Assembly (NCBI RefSeq): GCF_014654365.1 | Contig: NZ_BNAY01000008.1 | Location: 434,001-498,000 of the forward strand | DNA from: Amycolatopsis oliviviridis | GTDB lineage: Bacteria; Actinomycetota; Actinomycetes; Mycobacteriales; Pseudonocardiaceae | Length of the DNA: 64,000 nucleotides | Direction: 5' to 3' | In this document: piece after piece, positions 33,536-41,600 of the stretch | How positions within the stretch are numbered: position 1 is the first letter of the stretch | How the letters are laid out: every line of letters starts with the position of its first letter | Position numbers and translations under genes: made by a program | Notes under the pieces: generated by a model | Database searches by the model: none | Seen by the model: only the letters and a program-made list of their open reading frames with translations | Told to the model about the DNA's origin: nothing

Positions 33536-34732
33536 TCAGCGGCTCCGGAGTACCGTGCCCTGCTTCAGATTCGTCACCAGCGCCGTCGACTTGCCCGTGA
33601 CGGCGGTCGCGAGTGTGCGTTCGAGTCCCGGAAGCTTCGCCACGCGGAGGAAGACCCGGCGCGCCTGAAGCAGGAGGCGGTTCGCGGGCAGGAACCATCG
33701 CGCGCCCCGGCGGGCGACCTGCTGCTTCTCCGTGACCACCGGGCGGACCAGCTTTTCGTACTCGGCGAACGCGGCTTCGATCGACGGCGTCCGGGCGAGT
33801 TGTTCGGCCAGCACGAAAGCGCCCGCGATCCCCAGCGAAGCGCCCTGACCGGCGAGGAGTGAGACGGCGTAACAGGAATCGCCGACCAGGACGACCCGGC
33901 CGCGGTGCCACGACGGCATCTCGATCTGCGCGACCTGGTCGTAGTACACCTCGTCGGCCGGCGGGCAGAGATCGAGCGCCTTGGGCACAGCCCAGCCCAG
34001 TGAACCGTAAGTCGCCCGCAACGCCGTGCGCGCGTCGTCCGGCAGCGCCGGGTCCGTCGCGCGGTGCACGGCGAACGCCGCGAGCTTGCCGTCGCGGAGA
34101 CCGTAGAAACCCATCTGCATCCCGACGGTGTCGGTCAGGCAGAACCGCTCCCCCACCCGGGCACGGATCTCCTCGTCCTCGAAGACGAACGCCGCCGTAT
34201 GGAACCCGAGGTAACGCAGGAACCTTTCCTCGTCACCGAAAACCAGCCGCCGCACGGTCGAATGGATCCCGTCGGCTCCGACCAGCAGATCGGCTTCGAC
34301 CACCTCACCGTCCACCAAGGTGATCCGCGCCCGGTCACCGAGATCCTCGACACCGGTGACCCCGGCACCGAACCGGACCTCCACCGTGGCCGGAAGGTCC
34401 GTGCGCAGCACCCGCTCCAGATCAGGCCGCATGATGCTGCACAGCTTGCCCCGCAACGACTTGGCGAACTGGACGTAGTCGATCGCCGCCCGACGGCGAC
34501 CGCGGTCGTCCAGCAAACTCGCTTCGTCCACCTGGTACGACACGTCTTCGACCTGCGACAGCAGGCCCATCTCCTCGACCGCGTCGAACCCGGGGCCGAA
34601 GAAATCGATCATGTAACCCTGCTCGCGCGGCCCCGCCGCTCGTTCCAGCACCACGACTTCGACGCCCAGCGTCGCGAGCCGGTGCGCCAGCGCCAGTCCG
34701 GTGATCCCGGCACCGCAGATCGCCACCTTCAT
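33536..34732 (-). CDS. FAD-dependent monooxygenase
   Basis: 398 residues from the ATG at 34732, after AAAGGGAGG. It shows the Rossmann motif GAGITGLALAHRLATLG with the distal ER (VVVLERAAG), the DG motif LLVGADGIHSTVRRLVFG and the GD motif GRVVLVGDSCYAVSLLAGQGASLG. This is the aromatic hydroxylase (PHBH/UbiH-like) fold; it groups with proteins such as TetX-like and polyketide-modifying oxygenases. The C-terminus is basic (ARRGARWFLPANRLLLQARRVFL). It lies 20 bases downstream of a TetR gene, so they form one unit. The substrate may be a xenobiotic, consistent with TetR control. Confidence 0.9.
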   Translation of the reverse strand: MKVAICGAGITGLALAHRLATLGVEVVVLERAAGPREQGYMIDFFGPGFDAVEEMGLLSQVEDVSYQVDEASLLDDRGRRRAAIDYVQFAKSLRGKLCSIMRPDLERVLRTDLPATVEVRFGAGVTGVEDLGDRARITLVDGEVVEADLLVGADGIHSTVRRLVFGDEERFLRYLGFHTAAFVFEDEEIRARVGERFCLTDTVGMQMGFYGLRDGKLAAFAVHRATDPALPDDARTALRATYGSLGWAVPKALDLCPPADEVYYDQVAQIEMPSWHRGRVVLVGDSCYAVSLLAGQGASLGIAGAFVLAEQLARTPSIEAAFAEYEKLVRPVVTEKQQVARRGARWFLPANRLLLQARRVFLRVAKLPGLERTLATAVTGKSTALVTNLKQGTVLRSR

Positions 34733-34752
34733 CGGAATTCCTCCCTTTCGGT

Positions 34753-35316
34753 TCAGCCGACCAGCCTGCGCAGGACCGCGTAGGGCACCTCGTGAACGGA
34801 CTCCGGTTCGAGCGCGCGATGCAGCAGAAGCCCGTCCACCGCGGCGAAAAGCACCGCGGCCGTGCCCTCGGCGTCGGCAACCCCACGCTCCGCCAGCCAG
34901 GCGCCGAACCTGGCACGCAGATCCGCGAGGAGCTCGCGAATGCCCTGCCGCAAGGTGTCGTCGCGGGTCGCGGCCAGGTAGGCCTCGGCGAACAGCAACG
35001 ACATCGGATCGGTGCCGGAGTACTCGCCGACCGACGCCAGCAGCGCGTCCACGGCTTCCGCCGGCGTCTCGACGGTTTCGAGCGCCGGTTCGAAAGCACC
35101 GGCGACCTCGCGCATCGCCCCCAGGACGGCCTCGATCATCAAGGCCTGCAACGAGGGGAAGTGATAGTGCACGACGCTCGGCGTGACACCCGCGCGTTCG
35201 GCGAGGATCCGCGTACTGACCGCGGACCAGCCGAGTTCGGGCACCAGCGTGACCGCGGCTTCGAGCAACCGCCGCCGGGCGACCTGACCACGTTCCGCGG
35301 CCGGAGAAGCTGCCAC
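34753..35316 (-). CDS. TetR/AcrR-family regulator
   Basis: 187 residues. The N-terminal HTH (about 10-60) reads ARRRLLEAAVTLVPELGWSAVSTRILAERAGVTPSVVHYHFPSLQALM, standard for TetR. The remaining helices form a ligand-binding/dimer domain with a TetR_C-like FAEAYLAATRDDTLRQGI. It precedes the FAD monooxygenase in the same operon, so it probably represses both and is released by the oxygenase substrate or a related compound. A TACGA/TCGTA inverted repeat lies 27 bases upstream of the start. Confidence 0.9.
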   Translation of the reverse strand: MAASPAAERGQVARRRLLEAAVTLVPELGWSAVSTRILAERAGVTPSVVHYHFPSLQALMIEAVLGAMREVAGAFEPALETVETPAEAVDALLASVGEYSGTDPMSLLFAEAYLAATRDDTLRQGIRELLADLRARFGAWLAERGVADAEGTAAVLFAAVDGLLLHRALEPESVHEVPYAVLRRLVG

Positions 35317-35342
35317 CGTCGCCTCCTAGGGCGTTCGTCCTG

Positions 35343-35361
35343 TACGACTGCCCTGATCGTA
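35343..35361. promoter_or_regulatory. Candidate TetR operator
   Basis: TACGA (35343-35347) and TCGTA (35357-35361) are separated by nine bases in the short leader upstream of the TetR gene. The size and spacing suit a TetR-type dimer. The arms are short, so this is a suggestion from position and symmetry only. Confidence 0.3.
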
Positions 35362-35471
35362 TGCCCTGTTTCGCCGGACGCGCAAACTCGGTGGTCACGC
35401 GTCAAAAATGACCTCTTTCGCCATCGGCGCCGCCGTCAGGCTTGCTCCTCCGAAGCCACTTTGGAGGACAC

Positions 35472-35660
35472 ATGGTCTCGAAACCCCGCGTAGCGCTGGG
35501 AATGCTCATCTTGGCCGCACTGGCGGGCGGGCTCCTCGCGTTGCTCATCTCGCTCGACGTGGGTGCCTTCTGGGCCAAGACGCTGCCGCTCGCCTTCCTG
35601 GTCGGCGCGGCCACCGTCGCCCAGTCCCTCGGCCTGTTCAACAAGAAAGACAGCGCCTAG
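35472..35660 (+). CDS. Small two-helix membrane protein
   Basis: 62 residues from the ATG at 35472, preceded by a strong GGAGGACAC; the earlier in-frame ATG at 35442 has none. Two hydrophobic helices (VALGMLILAALAGGLLALLISL and LPLAFLVGAATVAQSLGLF) flank a short loop with DVGAFWAKT, and the end is NKKDSA. It resembles many small actinobacterial membrane proteins without known function. It is 36 bases before the next gene on the same strand. Confidence 0.7.
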   Translation: MVSKPRVALGMLILAALAGGLLALLISLDVGAFWAKTLPLAFLVGAATVAQSLGLFNKKDSA

Positions 35661-35696
35661 GGACCGGTCCCCTCGCTCGCCGCTACCGTCCTGCCC

Positions 35697-36191
35697 GTGA
35701 CCGAGCTAGGCGCCTACGTCGAACGCTTCGAGACGAACACGCGCAGCCGCGCGCTCCGGGGTATGGCCGCGATGCTGATCGGCGCGCCGATCGCCGTCGC
35801 CGGGGTCTTCCTGTTCGTGATGAACGACAAGGCGGGGGTTTCCGGCGGGGAGACGTTCATCGGCCTCTTCATCGGCTGCGGCCTGGGGCTGGCGCTGATG
35901 GGCGCCTGGGCTTGCTGGCAGGCGGTCGGCAAGCGCGGCGAGGCCTTCACCTTGTACGAGCAGGGATTCGTGCACACCTGGCGGAAGTCCACCACCATCG
36001 TGCCGTGGACCGCAGTCGAGGTAGCCATCGACCACACCAGGAAGAACGTCTTCGCCAAGGCGCTCGGCGGCGACGTCGGCTGCCTCGTAAAACTCACCGA
36101 CGGCCGGAAGATCCTCATCAACGGGTTCACCGAGGGAGCCGCCCTGTTGACCCACAGTATCTTCGAGGCCGTCGGACGACGACCCGGCTGA
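35697..36191 (+). CDS. Membrane protein with PH-like cytoplasmic domain, unknown function
   Basis: 164 residues from a GTG with no ribosome site; a TACCGT box (35684-35689) seven bases upstream would suit a leaderless mRNA. A short amphipathic N-terminus is followed by two transmembrane helices (MAAMLIGAPIAVAGVFLFVM; TFIGLFIGCGLGLALMGAWACW). The C-terminal part (EAFTLYEQGFVHTWRKSTTIVPWTAVEVAIDHTRKNV) has the strand pattern of a bacterial PH-like domain: 'f.ly..G......g....i.W..i..v'. No catalytic residues are evident. Similar proteins (DUF6585-like) are found across actinomycetes. Confidence 0.7.
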   Translation: MTELGAYVERFETNTRSRALRGMAAMLIGAPIAVAGVFLFVMNDKAGVSGGETFIGLFIGCGLGLALMGAWACWQAVGKRGEAFTLYEQGFVHTWRKSTTIVPWTAVEVAIDHTRKNVFAKALGGDVGCLVKLTDGRKILINGFTEGAALLTHSIFEAVGRRPG

Positions 36192-36249
36192 GCCGCGGCA
36201 ACCTTCCGGCCCCGCCGCGCGTTCTCCCCAGAACGGGGAGGAGACCGCC

Positions 36250-36942
36250 ATGGAGATCATCGTCGCGAACGAACTGGGCGTCCGCGCCGTGGTGCTGACC
36301 CTGCGCGCCAAGGGATCGGCGCTCTGCTTCCGGCTGTTCCCCATGGTGCACATCGGCACGCAGTCCTACTTCGACACCGTGCGGCGACAGGCCGACGCCT
36401 GCGACGTGGTCGTGGCCGAGGGTGTCGGTGACGCGAAATCGGTGTCGCGGCTGACGGCGAGCTACCGGCTCGCGGCGCGGAACAAACGCCTCGGACTCGT
36501 GGTGCAGGACCTGAAGGCCGACTCGTTCACCGTGCCGACCATCCGCCCGGATCTCGACGGCCCGGAGTTCTCCGAGGGCTGGCGCCGGGTCCCGCTCGGG
36601 GACAGGCTGATGATGTCGCTCCTGGCGCCGACGCTGGGCATGTTCCTGCGTGGCTTCGGGACGCGCGGGATGCTGGCGCGGTTCCTGACCGTCGACGACG
36701 AGGACGATTTCCGGGCCGAATCGGCCGAAGCCATGCCCGAATTCGACGACCTGATCGGCGGCAGCCGCGACAAACTCCTCGTGGACGCGCTGGCCGGCCT
36801 CCACGAACAGCGGCGGCACGAGCCGGGGACGGTCGGCGTGGTGTACGGCGCCGAGCACATGCGCGCGGTCGTCCGCGAACTCCGCACCCGGTTCGGTTAC
36901 GTCGTGCGGGACGCGGAGTACGTCACCGTGTTCAGCCTCTGA
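36250..36942 (+). CDS. TIKI/TraB-superfamily-like protein
   Basis: 230 residues; GAGGAG-type ribosome site before ATG 36250. After a short strand comes FPMVHIGTQSYFDTVRRQADACDVVVAEGVGD, and near the end VGVVYGAEHMRAVVRELR. The H-x-G and G-x-x-H motifs plus the E after VVVAEG are the features of the TraB/PrgY/TIKI group, which may be metal-dependent peptidases. The middle holds basic and hydrophobic segments (MMSLLAPTLGMFLRGFG). The substrate is unknown. The stop is 18 bases from the convergent GlxA-type gene. Confidence 0.65.
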   Translation: MEIIVANELGVRAVVLTLRAKGSALCFRLFPMVHIGTQSYFDTVRRQADACDVVVAEGVGDAKSVSRLTASYRLAARNKRLGLVVQDLKADSFTVPTIRPDLDGPEFSEGWRRVPLGDRLMMSLLAPTLGMFLRGFGTRGMLARFLTVDDEDDFRAESAEAMPEFDDLIGGSRDKLLVDALAGLHEQRRHEPGTVGVVYGAEHMRAVVRELRTRFGYVVRDAEYVTVFSL

Positions 36943-36960
36943 CGAGAGGTCCTTTGTGGA

Positions 36961-37917
36961 CTACACACGCGCGGGCGCGAAGGTCCGGCGATAGTCCTGC
37001 GGGGACACCCCGACCACCTTGTGGAAATGGTGGCGCAGCAGGGCTCCGGAGCCGAAGCCGCACCGGCGCGCGACCTCGTCGATGCCCATCGACGTCTCCT
37101 CCAGCAAAGACCTCGCGTGCAGCACCCGCTGGGTGGACAGCCATCGATGCGGCGTGGTGCCGGTCTCGGCGACGAACTTGCGCGCGAACGTGCGCTCCGA
37201 CATCCGCGCGCGTCGGGCGAGGTCGGCGACGGGGTGATCGTGGGCGATGGTGTCGAGCATCCAGGTGAGCACCGGCTGGAGACTGTCGCCGGTGCACTCG
37301 GGAATCGGCACCTCGACGAACTGGCGCTGCCCGCCTTCCCGTTGCGGTGGCACCACCATGCGCCGGGCGATGGCGGTGGCCGCGGCGGATCCGAGTTCGC
37401 GCCGGATGAGATGCAGGCAGGCATCGATGCCGGCGGCCGTCCCGGCGCTGGTGATGATGTCGCCGTCGTCGACGAACAGGACGTCCGGGTCCAGCAGGGC
37501 CTGGGGGAACCGCTTGCGGAACCGATCGCTGTGCCGCCAGTGGTTCGTGCACCGCCGTTCGTCGAGCAGCCCCGCGGCGCCCAGCACGAACGCGCCGGTG
37601 CACACCGAGAGCAGGGTGGCGCCGCGCGCCGAGGCCGCGCGAAGCGCTTCGAGCACCGCGGGCGGGTACTCGTCACGCACGTCGCAGGCGGGGACGACGA
37701 CGAGGTCCGCGTCCTCTGTCGCTTCGAGGCCGTGTTCCGGGGTCACCTTGACACCGTGACCGAGACTGAGCGGCTTTCCCGCCACCTCCCCGCATACGCG
37801 GAAGTCGAGCAACGGCACTCCGTCGTCGGTCCGGTCGTAACCGAACACCTCGCAGACGACGCCGAACTCGAAGGGGGCGAAGTCGTCCAGCAGCACCACG
37901 GCGACGCTCTTCAACAT
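36961..37917 (-). CDS. GlxA-type AraC regulator with DJ-1/PfpI domain
   Basis: 318 residues from the ATG at 37917 (MLKSVAVVLLDDFAPFEFGVVCEVFG); an ATG four codons earlier is also possible. The DJ-1/PfpI-like domain (about 1-170) has LLSVCTGAFVLGAAGLLDERRCTNHW, with the nucleophile-elbow Cys present. The C-terminal AraC HTH (about 215-312) ends VARRCGFGSGALLRHHFHKVVGVSPQDYRR. It is divergent from a 47-residue membrane protein, with a repeated TGGCAG-type site between them that suggests autoregulation and control of that gene. Confidence 0.9.
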   Translation of the reverse strand: MLKSVAVVLLDDFAPFEFGVVCEVFGYDRTDDGVPLLDFRVCGEVAGKPLSLGHGVKVTPEHGLEATEDADLVVVPACDVRDEYPPAVLEALRAASARGATLLSVCTGAFVLGAAGLLDERRCTNHWRHSDRFRKRFPQALLDPDVLFVDDGDIITSAGTAAGIDACLHLIRRELGSAAATAIARRMVVPPQREGGQRQFVEVPIPECTGDSLQPVLTWMLDTIAHDHPVADLARRARMSERTFARKFVAETGTTPHRWLSTQRVLHARSLLEETSMGIDEVARRCGFGSGALLRHHFHKVVGVSPQDYRRTFAPARV

Positions 37918-37932
37918 GGCCCGGAGCATAGC

Positions 37933-37980
37933 TGGCAGGATTTTGACGCACAACGACAGAACTGCCACTTTTGGCAGGAT
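37933..37980. promoter_or_regulatory. Repeated TGGCAGGAT operator between divergent genes
   Basis: TGGCAGGAT occurs at 37933-37941 and again at 37972-37980. The second copy also forms a palindrome with CTGCCA (37962-37967) around CTTT. The three half-sites lie in the 87-base region between the GlxA-type regulator and the small membrane gene. AraC-type dimers bind such direct repeats with long spacing, so it is a good candidate for the site of the adjacent regulator. Confidence 0.55.
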
Positions 37981-38004
37981 CTCAAGCGGCGCAAACTTAC
38001 TGCC

Positions 38005-38148
38005 ATGACCGCAATCATCGTCACCCTCGCCCTGATCGCCCTCGTCACCTACCTCCTGGAGCGCAACCACACCCGGCAAGGCCGCCCCGACGTCGCCGGT
38101 GGCGATCCGCTCTACCAGCCCTTCTGGCGGGGAGGCGCCACCGTCTGA
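38005..38148 (+). CDS. 47-residue single-helix membrane peptide
   Basis: ATG at 38005; no strong ribosome site, but the position behind the TGGCAG operator supports it. The N-terminus is one transmembrane helix (MTAIIVTLALIALVTYLLERNH) followed by a short polar tail with GDPLYQPFWRGGATV. It is divergent from the GlxA-type regulator gene and the only gene between the operator and the BCCT transporter. The size resembles small membrane subunits or regulators; the function is unknown. Confidence 0.55.
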   Translation: MTAIIVTLALIALVTYLLERNHTRQGRPDVAGGDPLYQPFWRGGATV

Positions 38149-38377
38149 ACACCATCGGGTACCCACGGTTTCGGCGGCACGGTGTCACGAGCGACACGTT
38201 CGCCGCCGAGACCGGCGACGCGGCCCCCATCCCCCGAGGTCAAGACCATGATCTCCGGTTTAAACCTCTTCGCCCGCATTTTCTGCCGGTTACCAGTTTT
38301 CTGGTTAGGGTGCAGTGGTGCAAACGGGTTAACTCGGGCGGAAGGAGATCGCGCCGTCATCGGCGCGGGGCTGAAAC

Positions 38378-40126
38378 ATGAGTTCGCAGGACGGTAAACA
38401 AGCGGAAGAAGAGGCAGTCGCGGAGTCCGCGACCGACCTCGCCAACGCACCGGACACGACAGGTCCGGGCCACCCGCCCGATGAGCACGTCCCCCTCGAC
38501 CTCGCAGCCGACCGCCCCGCCGAGACCGACCGGACCGTTTTCGGTGTCGCGGCGATACTCGCGCTCGCGATCATCGTCTGGGGCGTGCTCGCCCCGGACA
38601 GCCTCGCGAGTGTCTCGTCGACCCTGTTGAACGACGCCGTGATCCCTTACGGCGGTTGGGCTTTCGTGCTGACCGCCAGCGGTTTCGTGCTGTTCGCGGT
38701 CTGCCTGGCGATCAGCCGTTACGGCCGGATCCCGCTGGGCGGGGACAAGGAACTGCCCGAATTCCGGACGTCGTCGTGGATCGCGATGATGTTCAGCGCC
38801 GGCATGGGCATCGGCCTGATGTTCTTCGGCGTCTACGAACCCGTCTCCCACCTCGCGAGCCCGCCCCCGGGTACCGCGGCCCCGAACTCCGACGAAGCCG
38901 TCCACACCGCGATGGCGACGACGTTGTTCCACTGGACCGTCCACCCGTGGGCGATCTACGCCGTCGTCGGCCTCGCGATCGCCTACAGCACCTTCAGGAA
39001 GGGCCGCAGCCAGCTGATCAGTTCGGTGTTCGCGCCGCTGATCGGCAAACGGCGCACCGAAGGCCCGCTGGGCAAGGCGATCGACATCATGGCGATCTTC
39101 GCCACCCTGTTCGGTTCAGCCGCTTCCCTCGGCCTCGGCGCGCTCCAGGTCGGTGGCGGCATGGGCGCCGTCGGCTGGATCGACAGCCCCGGCCGCGGCC
39201 TGCTGGTCGCGATCATCGCGATCCTCACCATCGCGTTCATCGCTTCGGCGGTGTCCGGGGTGGCCAAGGGGATCCAGTGGCTGTCCAACATCAACATGGT
39301 GCTCGCCGCGGTGCTCGCGGTGTTCGTGCTGGTGGTCGGGCCGACCGTGCTGATCCTCAACATCGTGCCGGGCGCGATCGGCGACTACTTCCGTGAACTG
39401 GCGGAGATGTCCGGCCGCACCGGGATGACCGGCGGCGACGAGATGCAGACGTGGCTCGGCGGCTGGACGGTCTTCTACTGGGCGTGGTGGATCTCGTGGA
39501 CGCCCTTCGTCGGCATGTTCATCGCGCGGATCTCCCGCGGTCGCACCATCCGGCAGTTCATCTTCGGCGTCATCGCGATCCCGAGTGTCGTGAGCCTGAT
39601 CTGGTTCGCGATCTTCGGCGGCGCGGCGATCAGCAGGCAACGGGCCGGGACGGACATCGCGGGCGCGGGCAGCGCCGAGTCGGCGACGTTCAAACTCCTG
39701 GAAACCCTGCCGTGGTTCGTCCCGATCGCGATCCTGGTGATGCTCCTGGTGTCCATCTTCTTCGTCTCCGGCGCGGACGCGGCGTCGGTGGTGATGGGCA
39801 CCTTGTCGCAGCGCGGAAGCGTGCATCCGAGCAAGAGCGTGGTCATCTTCTGGGGTGTCCTGATGGGCGCCGTCGCGGCGGTGATGCTGCTCGTCGGCGG
39901 GGACAAGGCGCTGACCGGCCTGCAGAATCTCACGATCCTGATCGCGGTGCCGTTCGTCTTCGTCATGGTCGGGTTGTGCGTATCGGTCTGGAAGGACCTG
40001 CGCAACGACCCGCTGATGAAGCAGGAAGACGCGATGATGCTGTCGCTGAAGGAATTGCACGAGGAACGCACCAACGGCCACGGACGCCGTCGCACCATCC
40101 TCGGACGCTCGAAACACCGCACCTAA
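38378..40126 (+). CDS. BCCT-family betaine/choline/carnitine transporter
   Basis: 582 residues with 12 hydrophobic helices after a 45-residue acidic N-terminus (EEEAVAESATDLANAPD). GMGIGLMFFGVYEPVSHLASPP is the glycine-rich stretch of helix 3 in BCCT carriers. The signature around helices 8-9, WTVFYWAWWISWTPFVGMFIARISRGRTIRQF, contains the aromatic cage for quaternary ammonium groups. The C-terminus is basic (ERTNGHGRRRTILGRSKHR), as in osmosensing members. It imports compatible solutes or choline with sodium or protons. The 229 bases upstream hold a possible -10 TAGGGT but no certain regulatory site; downstream is a strong palindrome. Confidence 0.92.
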   Translation: MSSQDGKQAEEEAVAESATDLANAPDTTGPGHPPDEHVPLDLAADRPAETDRTVFGVAAILALAIIVWGVLAPDSLASVSSTLLNDAVIPYGGWAFVLTASGFVLFAVCLAISRYGRIPLGGDKELPEFRTSSWIAMMFSAGMGIGLMFFGVYEPVSHLASPPPGTAAPNSDEAVHTAMATTLFHWTVHPWAIYAVVGLAIAYSTFRKGRSQLISSVFAPLIGKRRTEGPLGKAIDIMAIFATLFGSAASLGLGALQVGGGMGAVGWIDSPGRGLLVAIIAILTIAFIASAVSGVAKGIQWLSNINMVLAAVLAVFVLVVGPTVLILNIVPGAIGDYFRELAEMSGRTGMTGGDEMQTWLGGWTVFYWAWWISWTPFVGMFIARISRGRTIRQFIFGVIAIPSVVSLIWFAIFGGAAISRQRAGTDIAGAGSAESATFKLLETLPWFVPIAILVMLLVSIFFVSGADAASVVMGTLSQRGSVHPSKSVVIFWGVLMGAVAAVMLLVGGDKALTGLQNLTILIAVPFVFVMVGLCVSVWKDLRNDPLMKQEDAMMLSLKELHEERTNGHGRRRTILGRSKHRT

Positions 40127-40135
40127 CCCCCGGGT

Positions 40136-40196
40136 GAAGTACATGAAGGCCCCCATCCTTGCGCCTAGGTACAGGATGGGGGCCTTCATGTACTTC
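40136..40196. terminator. Perfect 24-bp palindrome, bidirectional terminator
   Basis: The 24 bases at 40136-40159 (GAAGTACATGAAGGCCCCCA...) are repeated in exact inversion at 40173-40196 around a 13-base loop holding CCTAGG. The structure begins 10 bases after the BCCT stop and its far arm covers the stop codon of the convergent AhpD-like gene. It should end transcription from both sides. Its length and perfection resemble the other long stems in this window. Confidence 0.85.
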
Positions 40197-40671
40197 AGAG
40201 AGCGGCGAACTGGCCTGCCTTGTAGTCGCCGGCGGGCTGCCGGGTGATGACGTTCAGCCGGTTGAAGGCGTTGATGAGCGCGATCTGGGTCACCAGCGCC
40301 AAAAGCTGCTCGTCGTCGTAGTGCTTGGCGGCCGCTTCCCAGGCCTCGTCGGTGACACCGGCGCTGTCGGCGATCCGGCAGCCCTGCTCGGTGAGTTCCA
40401 GCGCGGCGCGTTCGGCCTCGGTGAAGACCGTCGCCTCCCGCCACGCCGCGACCAGATTCAGCCGGGTCGACGTCTCCCCCGCCGCCGCGGCCTCCTTGGT
40501 GTGCATGTCCAGGCAGCCCGAGCAGCCGTTGATCTGGCTGGCCCGGATGTTCACCAATTCCCTTGTCGCAGCGGGAAGTTCGGTGCCTTCGAGCACCCTG
40601 CCCGCCGCGACGAGGTGCTTCACCAGCTTCGGTGCGAGAGCGGTCTTGAAGACTTCCAGCCTTGCCTGCAT
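40195..40671 (-). CDS. AhpD/carboxymuconolactone-decarboxylase-family protein
   Basis: 158 residues. The redox motif C50-SG-C53-LDM-H57 (INGCSGCLDMHTKEA) is that of AhpD-like alkylhydroperoxidases, with helical flanks (RELVNIRASQ; VTQIALINAFNRLNVITRQPAG). It probably reduces peroxides or detoxifies reactive species using its vicinal cysteines. It lies 29 bases after an ECF41-type sigma gene, the usual genomic partner of this sigma group. It also has its own copy of the sigma gene promoter at 40708-40733, inside the end of the sigma gene. Confidence 0.9.
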   Translation of the reverse strand: MQARLEVFKTALAPKLVKHLVAAGRVLEGTELPAATRELVNIRASQINGCSGCLDMHTKEAAAAGETSTRLNLVAAWREATVFTEAERAALELTEQGCRIADSAGVTDEAWEAAAKHYDDEQLLALVTQIALINAFNRLNVITRQPAGDYKAGQFAAL

Positions 40672-40700
40672 GGGATTTCTCCTTCTCGTCCGTAGTTCAC

Positions 40701-41564
40701 TTACTTGGACGAGGGGGCCTCGAGAGAGGTAACACCCAGGGCCGCGAGGCGACGTGGATCACTCACGGAGTCGATCGCGACGATGCGGCCGTCGACGATC
40801 GTGCACGCCATCACGCCGCCCAGCCTGCCGCGCTTGTCCCAGGTCACCACGCCGGGCTTGCCGTCGACCAGGGCGGGGCGCGCGGTCGCCACGGCGCGGG
40901 CGCCGCGCTGGGCCCGTGTGGCCACCTCGGCCGCGCCGAGCCGGACGACGACGCCGCGCGGGGTCTCCGAGCGCCACGTCACGTCGGGGTCGAGCAGCTC
41001 GATCAACCCGTCGAAGTCTCCTTCGCGAGCAGCCGCGAGGAAAGCCTCGACCACGGCGCGCTGCTGGGGTTCCTCGACCGGACGCCGTCCCTGCACCTTC
41101 CGGCGGGCGCGGCTGGCGAGCATCTTGGCCGCGTCCGCGGATTTGCCGAGGATCTCGCCGACTTCGGCGAACGGGACGGCGAACAGATCGTGCAGCACGA
41201 AGGCGAGCCGTTCGGCCGGGCCGAGGGTGTCGAGCACCACGAGCAGCGCGAGCCCCACCGATTCGGCGAGTACCGCGTCCTCTTCCGGCGAGTCTTCGAG
41301 GATCAGCAGCTCGGGCGGCTCGTCGTAGGAGTCCTCGGGGCGGGTCTTGCGGGAGCGCAGGACGTCGATGCAGACCCGGCCGACGACGGTGGTCAGCCAG
41401 CCGGACAGGTTGTCGATCGAGTCTGCGTCCTGGCGGGCCAGCCGCAGCCAGGCCTCCTGGACGGCGTCCTCGGCGTCCGCTCGCGAACCGAGCATCCGGT
41501 GGGCCACCGCCACCAGACGTCCGCGTTGCTCCTCGAACGCGCTGGCCAGGGCTTCGCCGGTCAT
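40701..41564 (-). CDS. sigJ: ECF41-type RNA polymerase sigma factor with SnoaL-like C-terminal domain
   Basis: 287 residues from the ATG at 41564, after GAAAGG; starts at 41600 and 41594 would lie at or before the expected transcription start. Sigma-2 (FEEQRGRLVAVAHRMLGSRADAEDAVQEAWLRLAR) and sigma-4 (LGPAERLAFVLHDLFAVPFAEVGEILGKSADAAKMLASRARRKV) are followed by a 110-residue NTF2/SnoaL-like domain. This domain both activates and restrains ECF41 factors. No anti-sigma gene is adjacent, as expected for the group. The downstream AhpD-like gene is the usual target, and matching promoters precede both genes. Confidence 0.92.
   Translation of the reverse strand: MTGEALASAFEEQRGRLVAVAHRMLGSRADAEDAVQEAWLRLARQDADSIDNLSGWLTTVVGRVCIDVLRSRKTRPEDSYDEPPELLILEDSPEEDAVLAESVGLALLVVLDTLGPAERLAFVLHDLFAVPFAEVGEILGKSADAAKMLASRARRKVQGRRPVEEPQQRAVVEAFLAAAREGDFDGLIELLDPDVTWRSETPRGVVVRLGAAEVATRAQRGARAVATARPALVDGKPGVVTWDKRGRLGGVMACTIVDGRIVAIDSVSDPRRLAALGVTSLEAPSSK
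40708..40733 (-). promoter_or_regulatory. ECF-type promoter for the AhpD-like gene
   Basis: Read on the reverse strand, GTTACC and CGTC are separated by 16 bases. The 26-base block matches the one upstream of the sigma gene at 20 of 26 positions, with identical spacing. It lies within the last codons of the sigma gene, 37 bases from the AhpD start at 40671. It is a probable recognition site for the sigma factor itself. Confidence 0.65.
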
Positions 41565-41600
41565 GTCGGTACCTTTCTCGCGCCGATCCGTCATGGACAT

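Noticed and set aside
38149..38377. Structured RNA or extra gene upstream of the BCCT transporter
   Set aside because: No coding frame with a ribosome site and no convincing conserved stem beyond short GC pairs; left as ordinary leader sequence.
41565..41600. Earlier start of the sigma factor at 41600
   Set aside because: The matched ECF promoter would start transcription after this ATG, and the later ATG at 41564 has a better ribosome site.
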